The position numbers and the translations under genes are program-made. From an uncultured Bacteriovorax sp. (GTDB taxonomy: Bacteria; Bdellovibrionota; Bacteriovoracia; Bacteriovoracales; Bacteriovoracaceae), in contig CAMLMH010000005.1 of NCBI GenBank assembly GCA_946481315.1, forward strand, positions 62,001 to 126,000: 64,000 bases of DNA, given 5' to 3'. Positions 48,886-57,939 of this stretch are shown here, in pieces. Each line of letters opens with the position of its first letter. Position 1 is the first letter of the stretch. Below the pieces are notes generated by a model. The model ran no database searches. It was not told the DNA's origin and saw nothing but the letters and a program-made list of their open reading frames with translations.

Positions 48886-49871
48886 GAATTCTGATAGTGA
48901 CACCCTTTCGTCAGAATATAGGGGGAGTTGAAATTGTCACACAAGATCTAGTCAGGGCTTTGCAAACTAAACATCAGGTAGACTATCTGACGACGGATGA
49001 TTTCTCCGGAAGTGTGACAGACAAAGCAGCCATAAAAATTTTTGGACTTCCATTCATCACCTCCCAGAAGTATAAAAAATTAAAGATTAAATATGATGTG
49101 GTGATTGCCAATGGTGAATTCTCCTGGGGTATCAATCATCCCCGGCTCATAAGTTATTTTCATGGAAGTTATTATGCGTTGAAAGAAAATGTCAAAAAAG
49201 GTATTTCGTTGAAGGCCCAAATGGCACTAAGCTGGAGAGGATTTCTGCAACACTTGAGGAGTAGAAATAAGCGAATTGTCTCTGTGTCAGACTTTCTCGC
49301 GGCCATACTGGAGCGACATGGGGCAAGACAAATTAAAGTCATTTCAAACCCAGTAGACACAAACCTCTTTACTCCTCAAAAAAAAGAAAAAAAATACGAT
49401 TTTATTTTTGTGGCGAGGTATGACTATTACGCAAAAGGATTCGATCGGTTGGCGAAGTTATTAAAAACCAATCAAAGTGTTCTCATAGTCAGCGACTCGA
49501 CTGAATACAAACCATTAGTGGGAACCTATCTACATAAACCAGCACGGGAGAGACTTCCGGAGTTATATAATCAATCTCGTATTCTGTTCTTTCCGAGCCG
49601 TTTTGAATCTTTTGGACAAGTGCCGGCAGAGGCCATGTCTTGCGGACTTCCGGTCTTGATGGACAAAACCGGATTAGCTATTGAGCTCGTCCGTGAAATA
49701 CCGGAATTCATAGTCGATTTTGAAAATATGGACGATGTAACAGAACGGGCGAAACTGATAAACTCACGCTATGATGAATTTAGTGAAAAGGCACGGGCAT
49801 ACGCTCTGAAACATTTTTCTCATTCCGTTTTCCAGGAAAGCTGGCTTCGCTATATTGAGGAATTACAATGA
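48882..49871 (+). CDS. Glycosyltransferase family 4-like
   Basis: A GT-B-fold transferase, 329 residues. N-terminal TPFRQNIGGVEIVTQDLVR; the C-terminal donor-binding half shows the family block PSRFESFGQVPAEAMSCGLP with the E-x7-E arrangement. ATGA overlap with the genes on both sides shows tight coupling. Sugar specificity unknown. Confidence 0.9.
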   Translation: MRILIVTPFRQNIGGVEIVTQDLVRALQTKHQVDYLTTDDFSGSVTDKAAIKIFGLPFITSQKYKKLKIKYDVVIANGEFSWGINHPRLISYFHGSYYALKENVKKGISLKAQMALSWRGFLQHLRSRNKRIVSVSDFLAAILERHGARQIKVISNPVDTNLFTPQKKEKKYDFIFVARYDYYAKGFDRLAKLLKTNQSVLIVSDSTEYKPLVGTYLHKPARERLPELYNQSRILFFPSRFESFGQVPAEAMSCGLPVLMDKTGLAIELVREIPEFIVDFENMDDVTERAKLINSRYDEFSEKARAYALKHFSHSVFQESWLRYIEELQ

Positions 49872-50665
49872 TCAGCTGGAAAATAAAGGACAATATCATC
49901 AGTGAAATCAGTCTGCAAAATGAGCCCAACATTATTGAGCCCTGGGGAGTGGAAACAGCAGACTCTTGGTCATTTTTTTCACTGGAAAAAAATGTGGGCT
50001 ATCGCTATCACACAACAAGTGAGCAAGTAGAAGCATTAACAACCTCTCTAAAGCAAAGTAAGGAAATCGAATTCAGCAGTGGAAGGTTTAAACTTATAAG
50101 TGAAGACCTAATCGTTGATAATAAGATCTGTCGAACTTCAGAACTGATCGCCGAGAGTGATCTGGATTTAATGGACTTTGTTCAGCGTTACCGTTTTAAA
50201 AAAGAATTCTTCAGTTGTGCCCTGATTAATGGACAAAAAATAGTTCACCGGAACACCAATGTTTATTATCAATTTCCCGTAAAAGAAGTGGAGTTACACG
50301 GAAATTATCGGATAAAGATTAAAATATTGGAACAGGAAACCGCAGGAAAATTCCAGCCGACCATGTATGTTCGCGACAGGGGGGAAGAGTGGATTGTCCA
50401 CATACGCATGATGCCCGTTCAGTACGCGAGTGTCGTTATTAAACTTTGCAGTTCGCTTTTTAAAACAAGTCCACTTCCGTCGTGGCTTACCCATATTATT
50501 TTATCCGTACCCGGAGTATATAATCGTTTATTATACAGAGGTGAAAGGACCCCTTACAGATCAAAAATAGCACGTCTCTTTTCACCAAACGCTTTTCCTA
50601 TGGCAAGGTTGAAAAAAGGAGAGAGATTATACTGGAAATCCGTAATGGAATGGCATGAAAGATAA
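49868..50665 (+). CDS. Unknown protein of the polysaccharide operon
   Basis: A 265-residue protein without signal peptide or clear membrane helix, except perhaps a weak hydrophobic stretch near residue 205 (WLTHIILSVPGVYNRLLY). The first two-thirds are beta-rich with many charged and aromatic residues (NPWGVE-like EPWGVETADSWSFFS). No family recognised. It overlaps the gene before by four bases and the flippase by eleven, so it belongs to the operon, perhaps as an unusual transferase or modification factor. Confidence 0.7.
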   Translation: MISWKIKDNIISEISLQNEPNIIEPWGVETADSWSFFSLEKNVGYRYHTTSEQVEALTTSLKQSKEIEFSSGRFKLISEDLIVDNKICRTSELIAESDLDLMDFVQRYRFKKEFFSCALINGQKIVHRNTNVYYQFPVKEVELHGNYRIKIKILEQETAGKFQPTMYVRDRGEEWIVHIRMMPVQYASVVIKLCSSLFKTSPLPSWLTHIILSVPGVYNRLLYRGERTPYRSKIARLFSPNAFPMARLKKGERLYWKSVMEWHER

Positions 50666-51971
50666 AATAGTCAGCAACATTGTCGTTTCGGTCTTCGAGA
50701 AAATCCTGATTATGCTGTTTCAGCTTTTAATTGCAGCAGTAATGATTCGGACACTCGATAGAAGTATCGTTGGTGTTTTGGCCATCGTGACCGGTTATTT
50801 TGCGCTCCTCAACTTCATTAATTTCCCGCTGGAAAACAACCTGCTGCGTGAAAGTAAAATCCTTTCAGATGAAAACGAGCAGCAGTTTAATCAATATTTT
50901 TCGTTCTCCGTAAAGAAAGTCATTTTGTTTGGCATTCTGCTTTTAATCGCAGTTATCTCGATACTCTTGATAAAACTAGATCACAATTACATATTTGCCT
51001 CCATAAGCATCTTTCTCATACTGGCCCATGACATTATCGTTTCACCTTTTATCATTTATTGCAGTCTGCGGTTTCGGCAGGACCTGGTTCTTAAGATGAG
51101 TTTTATAAGGTGGTCTTTGTCTTTGCTGCTTCTATTGCCGTTGTTTCTGAAGCCGGACTTAAGGATTGTCGCAGTTAAAGATGCCATCGTTCTATGTGTC
51201 TCGTTTGTATGTTGGAGGATCTATTTCAAAAAAAGATTTAACCTTCAAGTTAAGATAGAAAAAATGAATATTGAATCAGCCTTGCACAAGTTTAAAAATT
51301 TCACTCTGTGGACGCATTTAACCGGAGCTGTCACCAACCTGATTTACAAAGCCGATGCAGTCGTCCTTAGTTTTTTTTCCCCCCTCAATATCGTGGGTAA
51401 TTACAACATCTCTCTTAATGCCGCTAATATTGCGAATATTATTCCCTCGCTGCTAGCTTATCAGAACTCTGTTGCCATCGCTCATGCTGATGATAATGAT
51501 AGGGCCAACAGATTAACCTTAAGATTTTTCAGGTTGTCACTGTATTTATCTGGCTTAACCCTGCTTGCGTATTTGGTACTAGGCAAACTTTACCTTCGTT
51601 TACTTACCGGAGTGACTGAAAACGATGAGATTTTCGTCTACATGATCAATATTGTAATCGGACTATTAATTGTAAAAACTCTCATCTCGCCACTGGTGGC
51701 ATTCATAAATGTCAGAGGCAATGTCAGAAAGCTCTTCTTGAGAGTGAAACTGCCCTTGTTCATAATTTGTGTTACTAACTATATTCTTGCTTCTTACTTC
51801 TTTGGTGCCATGGGGCTCTCTGTGGCGAACGTCATCAATGCAGTCCTATGGGTACTTTTAATCCTGCTTGAAATCCGCCAGTATAACTTTAAAATTAAAG
51901 ACATATTCAATTGGAAAGAAGACCTCAGGGACATTGTCCATTATGCTAAAAACCTTAAGTTACTACGCTGA
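50655..51971 (+). CDS. Polysaccharide flippase, Wzx/MATE-like
   Basis: A 438-residue integral membrane protein with about 12 helices, beginning near NIVVSVFEKILIMLFQLLI, the usual start for PST-type Wzx. It would carry the lipid-linked repeat unit across the inner membrane. Charged residues inside helices (for example Lys-Asp in LTGAVTNLIYKADAVVLSFF) are typical. The ends overlap the unknown gene and the acyltransferase gene. Confidence 0.85.
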   Translation: MKDKIVSNIVVSVFEKILIMLFQLLIAAVMIRTLDRSIVGVLAIVTGYFALLNFINFPLENNLLRESKILSDENEQQFNQYFSFSVKKVILFGILLLIAVISILLIKLDHNYIFASISIFLILAHDIIVSPFIIYCSLRFRQDLVLKMSFIRWSLSLLLLLPLFLKPDLRIVAVKDAIVLCVSFVCWRIYFKKRFNLQVKIEKMNIESALHKFKNFTLWTHLTGAVTNLIYKADAVVLSFFSPLNIVGNYNISLNAANIANIIPSLLAYQNSVAIAHADDNDRANRLTLRFFRLSLYLSGLTLLAYLVLGKLYLRLLTGVTENDEIFVYMINIVIGLLIVKTLISPLVAFINVRGNVRKLFLRVKLPLFIICVTNYILASYFFGAMGLSVANVINAVLWVLLILLEIRQYNFKIKDIFNWKEDLRDIVHYAKNLKLLR

Positions 51972-52569
51972 ACTTTCGTTACTCACAGAAGGAATCTTTT
52001 TTCTTCCAAAACTCATTATCGATCGTCTGTTATATCAATTCTTTTTTAAATTTTACTACCGTCGGAAGTTTCGGTATTACGGTCATAAAATCTATTGGGG
52101 CAAACATGGCTGCTGGAGATGTATTCCTCGCTCGGTACGTATCGGTAATCCCAGAATGATTTCGCTGGGAGATTTTTGTCAGATTGATGAAGGTGTATAT
52201 CTGCAGGCCAACTCAGAAGGTGAAGGAGTTTTTATCGGCAACCACGTTCGGATAAATGCTCACACCCACATTCTTTCGGGCAAAGCAATCGTCATAAAGG
52301 ACAAAGTTTTAATAGCTCCGCGAGTTCTTATTTCCAGTATTAATCATGGAACAGAAGAAAATAAAGCTATTATCGATCAGCCAATGATACTGGAAGGGAC
52401 AATAGAAATCGGTGAAGGATGCTGGCTGGGTCAAGACAGTAAAATTTTAGGCAACGTCAAAATATCGCCTCGAACGATTGTTGCGGCAGCGGCAGTTGTC
52501 ACAAAGACCCATCAAAAACGCTGTTTACTCGCAGGAATACCTGCTAAAGTGGTGAAGAGTTATGAATGA
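51943..52569 (+). CDS. Hexapeptide-repeat acyltransferase (LbetaH type)
   Basis: The ATG at 51943 (inside the flippase end, overlap 29 bases) gives 208 residues; the frame is open to 51868. After a hydrophobic N-terminal helix come left-handed beta-helix turns of the IGxxxx type (ISLGDFCQIDEGVYLQ, VFIGNHVRINAHTHI, GTIEIGEGCWLGQDSKI), with the catalytic-type His in SSINHGTEE. It closes with LLAGIPAKVVK. O-acetylation of the glycan is likely. Confidence 0.85.
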   Translation: MLKTLSYYAELSLLTEGIFFLPKLIIDRLLYQFFFKFYYRRKFRYYGHKIYWGKHGCWRCIPRSVRIGNPRMISLGDFCQIDEGVYLQANSEGEGVFIGNHVRINAHTHILSGKAIVIKDKVLIAPRVLISSINHGTEENKAIIDQPMILEGTIEIGEGCWLGQDSKILGNVKISPRTIVAAAAVVTKTHQKRCLLAGIPAKVVKSYE

Positions 52570-54037
52570 ATTGATAGAGGGCCTGGAAAACATTTGTAAC
52601 GGAATCGCAGGTCATACTCTTCTTAAGCTTAAAGAAAAATCTGATTTTCAGTTGCGCACATTTTACGCAGAGACCTTTTGTCTGAGCTTGCTGGATATGA
52701 CTAGCTTTCTCACGGCAGAAGCTGAAGATAAACTAATAGCAGCCTTCATTAAAAAAGATAAATCCGATCCTCAGTTTCATTTTGAATTCAATAATTATGC
52801 GCTTTTGGATTTTGACTTGCGACATAAGAACAAGTATCAACATCTCTACCGGCCATTTCAATTTAAAGGAACACCTTGTACAAACTGGTCATTGTTAAGA
52901 GAGACCGTAAAAATAAAATCGGGTGAGTCTTCGGATTCCAAAACAGTTTTGCAAATTCTTCAAAATCGCCAATGCTCCAGCGGGTTAATTACAGATGATC
53001 CCGGAGTTCATTCATTTCAGTATCATTGCTTTTCAACCGCCCTGCTCTTTGAATTGTTTGAAAAAACGAAAGATGACCAGATAAAAAAATCATTTATAAA
53101 GGCCGTCAACTTTATCAAAAGTTTTATTCTCCCCAATGGGGACACGCTCTATATTGGTAGGGGCCAAGAGCAAAGCTTTGGTTACGGTTCATTGGTTTAT
53201 CTGCTGATCGCGCATTATAAAATGACTAACGATACTCAGTCACTAACTGAAGCTTTAAAAGTTGTTCAGTTCATTAAGAAATTCCAAAAAGCCGATGGAA
53301 GCTTTCCTCTTGTCATGAAAGATAATGATCCAGTCGACAATGTAGACCTCCAAGAAGAAAAATTCGCGGGATGGTACGCATATAATAACTTTTATGACTA
53401 TCTTTGCTTTTTAGGCTACTTTATGAAAAAAGCAGAATTACTTTTAAAGAAGGAAAAATTTCCGGAGGACTGGTCACCTTATCTGAACGTGGGTTACAGA
53501 GATAACATTTATCGCAAGTTCTCCACTGTTAAATATACCGCTGTTTGGTCGAGGCCTGGTGGCTATTGGAGCAATGATCAGACTTTTCCGTATATTTGCT
53601 ACAAAAAGAAATCTCAAACTCCCTGCACCGGGGGGGAACAGTTCGTCGAATCTCTCTATAGTGAAGATCAGCTGGGTTTTCCGGATATAGATCTGCATCT
53701 TACAAAATGGTCATGGAGAAAGTTAGGAAAAGGATTCTGGCTGGGGAATATATTGCTATGGATTTCGCCACTTGGATGTTGGAAAAAAGAAATTAAAATT
53801 AAAGATGATCACTTTATTGTTTATACAAGAATATGGAGCTTTTTCAAAGCAAGTGACCAGCTTGTACTAGCTTATAATACAAAACAACTGGATGAAAAAA
53901 CTCTCATCTCAAACGACCTGCGAATTACTTGTGATCAGCCTGTTGTTTTTCGGAGAGAAGGGCTCTGTGCTAAAGGAAAAACAAAAATTTATTCGATTCA
54001 CAATAAGCAAAATACCATAACGGTAAGTATGCAATGA
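52562..54037 (+). CDS. Unknown protein, alpha/alpha-toroid-like (possible polysaccharide-active enzyme)
   Basis: A 491-residue protein without signal peptide. The N-terminal two-thirds are helical with helix pairs and Asp-Gly-Ser/Thr turns (SFILPNGDTLYIGRG, KFQKADGSFPLVM), as in the (alpha/alpha)6 toroids of glycosidases and lyases such as heparinases. The C-terminal third looks beta-rich (HFIVYTRIWSFF). The identity as an enzyme is inferred from fold clues only. It overlaps its neighbours by four to eight bases. Confidence 0.65.
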   Translation: MNELIEGLENICNGIAGHTLLKLKEKSDFQLRTFYAETFCLSLLDMTSFLTAEAEDKLIAAFIKKDKSDPQFHFEFNNYALLDFDLRHKNKYQHLYRPFQFKGTPCTNWSLLRETVKIKSGESSDSKTVLQILQNRQCSSGLITDDPGVHSFQYHCFSTALLFELFEKTKDDQIKKSFIKAVNFIKSFILPNGDTLYIGRGQEQSFGYGSLVYLLIAHYKMTNDTQSLTEALKVVQFIKKFQKADGSFPLVMKDNDPVDNVDLQEEKFAGWYAYNNFYDYLCFLGYFMKKAELLLKKEKFPEDWSPYLNVGYRDNIYRKFSTVKYTAVWSRPGGYWSNDQTFPYICYKKKSQTPCTGGEQFVESLYSEDQLGFPDIDLHLTKWSWRKLGKGFWLGNILLWISPLGCWKKEIKIKDDHFIVYTRIWSFFKASDQLVLAYNTKQLDEKTLISNDLRITCDQPVVFRREGLCAKGKTKIYSIHNKQNTITVSMQ

Positions 54038-54792
54038 AGAAAGTAAGTGTTGTCATTCCTACACTCAACAGATCCGCGATGCTGGATCGTCTTCTTACAA
54101 GTATTGCCCGCCAGAGTTTATTGCCGGCAGAGGTAATTGTAGTGGATGATTGTTCCGACAATCAGGAAAAAAATTTAGCCGTCATTAGTAAACATAGAGA
54201 GCATCTGAATCTACACTATATGGTCAATGATAAAAGATCAGGAGCCCCTGTGTCCAGAAATCGGGGGATTTTAAAGGCGCAATCAGATTATATTGCATTG
54301 GTTGATGACGATGATGAATGGCTGGAAGATAAACTGCAAGAGCAGGTGGAATTGTTTGAGTCGAGTGAAACAAATCTGGGATTAGTTTACACCTGGACTG
54401 ATGTTGTAAATTCAAATCGCGAGAAAATAAGCGAGAACTACTCGACAATTTCGGGTCATGCCAAATCAGAAATTCTTTCGGACTGTTTTATTTCTTCTCC
54501 ATCCGTCATGGTGAAGAAAAAAGCGATAATGGATGCTGGTTTGTTTGATGAAAGCTTTGTGAGTTGTCAGGATTGGGATACCTGGACGAGAATTATTTTT
54601 AAAGGCTATTCAGCTAAACCGGTAAAGAAAGTATTGACACTCTATTATAAACACGATGGTCCGACAATCGGAACATCTCCGCGTGCAAAAACTGGATATA
54701 AACAGTATTACCGAAAACATTTTTTAAAATTGATCGTTTATGGAAAATTTCGGCACATCATAAGATTCTTAAGGCTGACGTTCAACCTATGA
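54034..54792 (+). CDS. Glycosyltransferase family 2
   Basis: A 252-residue GT-A enzyme. KKVSVVIPTLNRSAMLDRLL begins the fold, followed by VIVVDDCSDN and the metal site ALVDDDDEWLEDKL, and ends with the acceptor helix CQDWDTWTRIIF. ATGA overlaps on both sides. It is closely similar in layout to the enzyme at 48001 but differs in the acceptor part, so it likely adds another sugar. Confidence 0.92.
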   Translation: MKKVSVVIPTLNRSAMLDRLLTSIARQSLLPAEVIVVDDCSDNQEKNLAVISKHREHLNLHYMVNDKRSGAPVSRNRGILKAQSDYIALVDDDDEWLEDKLQEQVELFESSETNLGLVYTWTDVVNSNREKISENYSTISGHAKSEILSDCFISSPSVMVKKKAIMDAGLFDESFVSCQDWDTWTRIIFKGYSAKPVKKVLTLYYKHDGPTIGTSPRAKTGYKQYYRKHFLKLIVYGKFRHIIRFLRLTFNL

Positions 54793-56060
54793 AAGAAAAG
54801 CTGACGCTGTACTTTATGCTGTTTCTTTTAATCATGATGCCAGTTCTGGACATAAGCGGACATTTTATCAATCTCGCGGAGTTCTATTTGTACATAGCAT
54901 TTTTTCTTAATCTTAAGAAAATTCGCAAAACTCTGGTTGCCGTTCCTTTTATGACTTATACAATTTTGTTTTTTGTGAGCGTTTTGCTGACATCCGTACT
55001 GGCTGGCGAAGTTTTAAATAATTACGACATATTTGTTTTACGGAACATGGCCCAGTTGGTTATGGGGCTCGTTCTCTTTTATTCAATCCTTCAGCATTTT
55101 CGGGAAAAAAATAATGAAGAAGAACAATACAAAACAATATTATGGTGTTTTGGAATACTTTCTTTGCCTGCTTTAATTGTTTTTCTTCAAAGTTTAAACA
55201 TGTTCGGTATGCGCAGTCTGGTTCAGCTTCTTTACAAGCCACAATTCTTTTTTCTGAAAGCTGAGGACTTTTCCGGTTTCCGATACACCTCAGTTTTTAA
55301 AGATTTTTTTACGTCTGCAGTCTATTACGTTATTTTGAGTGGCAGCATATTTTATTTTTATCTAAAAGCCAAAGCGGAGCCGTTAAGAAAGTTGCCATTG
55401 CTCCTGATGTTGCTTGTAAATTTTGCAGCTCAATTTTTTGTCTCACGAACCAGTTTGGTGGGAATTCCCGTTATGCTTATATTAATGCTTATGTTCGGCC
55501 CAAAAGAATCCATTTTTATGAAAATGCGGAGAATTTTTATCACAATGATCCTGGTGCTGCCTCTTCTGGGTTTTTTGAGTTATGTGCTTATCAACACAGG
55601 AGCTGTTAATGTAAGCTGGGCAATGGAAGCTTTTGAATTATTTTCTGGCGATAGTGAGATGGCATCTACTTCCTTTGCGGTCATGAATATGTGGATGATG
55701 AATTTTTATAACCATCTGGCTGACAATCCAGAACTGCTTTTAAAGCCCAAACATGTCTATGACCTGACAGAGTCAGCGAATCCTTTTTTATATTCAGATT
55801 CTTTTTACCCCCAGGAAATATATCGCTACGGAGTTTATGGAATTTTAAGTTATTTGTTTTTTGTTATCACCATGATTCGCTTCAGCTCAGGACGGAGTAA
55901 AGGCTTAATGCTCTTAACCATTGCTTTAGTTGTTCTGAACTATAAGGGGGGCAACACATTTTTCATGCCTAGAAATATTTACATGTACGCATTTGTTTTT
56001 GCTTTTCTTGCCCAGTGTGATGGCCAGTTACAGTTAAAAGCGCAGGAGCAGAAGGCATGA
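54789..56060 (+). CDS. O-antigen polymerase/ligase-like membrane protein
   Basis: A 423-residue protein with about 11 membrane helices and a larger extracytoplasmic loop in the C-terminal half (after MEAFELFSGDSEMAST), the shape of Wzy polymerases and WaaL ligases. Short conserved RxS-type loop residues are present (QFFVSRTSLVGIPV). In the context of Wzx and Wzz-type genes, Wzy polymerase is the favoured role. Start overlaps the preceding stop (ATGA). Confidence 0.75.
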   Translation: MKEKLTLYFMLFLLIMMPVLDISGHFINLAEFYLYIAFFLNLKKIRKTLVAVPFMTYTILFFVSVLLTSVLAGEVLNNYDIFVLRNMAQLVMGLVLFYSILQHFREKNNEEEQYKTILWCFGILSLPALIVFLQSLNMFGMRSLVQLLYKPQFFFLKAEDFSGFRYTSVFKDFFTSAVYYVILSGSIFYFYLKAKAEPLRKLPLLLMLLVNFAAQFFVSRTSLVGIPVMLILMLMFGPKESIFMKMRRIFITMILVLPLLGFLSYVLINTGAVNVSWAMEAFELFSGDSEMASTSFAVMNMWMMNFYNHLADNPELLLKPKHVYDLTESANPFLYSDSFYPQEIYRYGVYGILSYLFFVITMIRFSSGRSKGLMLLTIALVVLNYKGGNTFFMPRNIYMYAFVFAFLAQCDGQLQLKAQEQKA

Positions 56061-57226
56061 AAATACTTTTTTTAACCCCCCAATTGCCTTTTCCCCTCAC
56101 GAGTGGTGGGGTCTTTAAAACTTACCGTGTTCTGGAAGATCTGAGCCAACATCATGATCTGGCACTAGGATGTTTTTTAAAAGGTGAAGATGCTGCTCAT
56201 CTGGAAGAGTTTAAGAATAAAAAGCTGGCAAAGACAATCTTTACTCAACGTTTAAACAAAAACAGAAACGGAATAAATTTTCTTTTAAGCATTATAAAAA
56301 GAAAACCATTAAGCGTCTTTCGGAACGAATCTAAGATATTCTTCGAATGGGTGCAGGAAGAAGTTCAGAAAGCGGACGTCATATTTATCGATCACTTTTT
56401 AATGTTTCAATACGTACCGGATAATTTTAAGAAAAAAGTCATTTTTCATGAACATAACGCTGAATATATTATGTGGGAGAGATTTGCAGCCGAAGGCCAT
56501 TGGCCAAAAAGCTTAGTTTATTTATTTGAAGCTTGGCGGATTCGGAATTACGAACGAAGTGCCATTGAAAAATCAACAACCGTCTTCGCTGCACCTAACG
56601 ATATTTTAGAACTACAAAAAATTGCACCGGGAACCAAGTATAGGGTGACTTACCATTTAGGTGACGATCAGCTTTTACTAGAACCTTCTGTTAACTTTGA
56701 TGAGAGAAAAAAACAACTTCTTTATATCGGTACACTGACGTGGGAAGCAAACAAAGACGGGTTGCTGTGGTTTTTAAAAGCGGTCTGGCCGCAGTTGAAA
56801 GCTGAAGAAGCTGATCTGCAATTAATAATCATAGGTAAAAAGAATGATGAAGATTTCTCCGACTATCTAAACGACAACCAAATTTTCTGGAAAGGATTTG
56901 TCGATGATTTGAAAACATTCTATTCCCAAGCCTTGGTGTTTATTGCACCGTTGCGATTTGGTAGCGGCATTAAAGTTAAAAACGTAAATGCCATGTATCG
57001 GGGAATCCCAGTGGTAACGACCTCAATAGGTGTCGAAGGTCTGGATGTTGTTAATGCTGAACATGTAATGATTGCCGATCAGGCAGAGGACTTTAAAAAG
57101 TGCATTCAGAATCTGATACATGACAAACAAAAATGGAATCAAATTTCAGCTCAATCAAGAAACTTTTCAAAAGAACACTTGTCCTGGGATAAAGTCTTGA
57201 GAGACATCAGGGAGGTTTTTGAATGA
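56057..57226 (+). CDS. Glycosyltransferase family 4-like
   Basis: A 389-residue GT-B enzyme. N-terminal LTPQLPFPLTSGGVFKTYRV; the hinge and donor domain carry LLYIGTLTWEANKDGLLWFL, then APLRFGSGIKVKNVNAMYRG with the conserved G-S-G-I-K-x-K of group-1 transferases. Translationally coupled at both ends. The substrate sugar is unknown. Confidence 0.9.
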   Translation: MKILFLTPQLPFPLTSGGVFKTYRVLEDLSQHHDLALGCFLKGEDAAHLEEFKNKKLAKTIFTQRLNKNRNGINFLLSIIKRKPLSVFRNESKIFFEWVQEEVQKADVIFIDHFLMFQYVPDNFKKKVIFHEHNAEYIMWERFAAEGHWPKSLVYLFEAWRIRNYERSAIEKSTTVFAAPNDILELQKIAPGTKYRVTYHLGDDQLLLEPSVNFDERKKQLLYIGTLTWEANKDGLLWFLKAVWPQLKAEEADLQLIIIGKKNDEDFSDYLNDNQIFWKGFVDDLKTFYSQALVFIAPLRFGSGIKVKNVNAMYRGIPVVTTSIGVEGLDVVNAEHVMIADQAEDFKKCIQNLIHDKQKWNQISAQSRNFSKEHLSWDKVLRDIREVFE

Positions 57227-57939
57227 TCAATTTTGCGGGAATCGAATTTAAAGGTTTAAAAAAAAATGAACTACTAAAACTAAATCCCGATGAATTGAAA
57301 TTTGTGGCGACTCTGAATGCAGAGTTTATAGTGCTCGCCAATGAAAACAAAGAATTTAAACAATTATTGAAAAATGCAATTTGCACTTTTGATGGTCAAA
57401 TACCCTATTTGCTTGCCCGGTTTAAAAATCCCAGAGAAAAATTTGAAAAAATTAGCGGTTCAGATTTTATTTATTCTGCCAGCGAATATGCCCAAAAAAA
57501 CAAACAGAAACTTTTTCTTTTAGGTGGCATGGAAAAGAGCAATATTATGGCCGTCGAAAAGCTCAAAGAGAAATATCCCGGGCTTGAAGTGGCTGGATAT
57601 TCACCACGATTTTCGCCCTATCCTTTCAGCCATGAAATTGAAGAGGAAATTAATGAAAAGATTACAAAATTTAAGCCGGACATTTTGTTTGTAGGTTTTG
57701 GAGCACAAAAACAAGAACGCTATATTATTGACCATAAAGAATTTCTAACAAAGAATAATGTTAAACTTGCAATAGGTTCCGGTGGAACTTTTGAATTTGT
57801 ATCAGGTGTTTTACCAAGGGCACCCAAGTTCTTTCAGGTAATGGGGTTAGAGGGAGTATTTCGTCTTCTCGTTGAGCCAAAATTTTTTCGCTTGATGAGA
57901 CTGATTAAGTCACTTAAGATTTTCAAATACGTTTTTTAA
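57223..57939 (+). CDS. WecG/TagA/CpsF-family glycosyltransferase
   Basis: A GT26 enzyme, 238 residues. The family blocks are visible: ATLNAEFIVLAN, TFDGQIPYLLAR with the catalytic-type Asp, FLLGGMEKSNIM, and FVGFGAQKQERYI. It ends with a membrane-associating basic helix (FRLMRLIKSLKIFKYVF). Such enzymes usually add the second sugar (ManNAc-type) to the lipid-linked GlcNAc made by the WecA-type enzyme encoded opposite; the two stops overlap by four bases. Confidence 0.93.
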   Translation: MINFAGIEFKGLKKNELLKLNPDELKFVATLNAEFIVLANENKEFKQLLKNAICTFDGQIPYLLARFKNPREKFEKISGSDFIYSASEYAQKNKQKLFLLGGMEKSNIMAVEKLKEKYPGLEVAGYSPRFSPYPFSHEIEEEINEKITKFKPDILFVGFGAQKQERYIIDHKEFLTKNNVKLAIGSGGTFEFVSGVLPRAPKFFQVMGLEGVFRLLVEPKFFRLMRLIKSLKIFKYVF

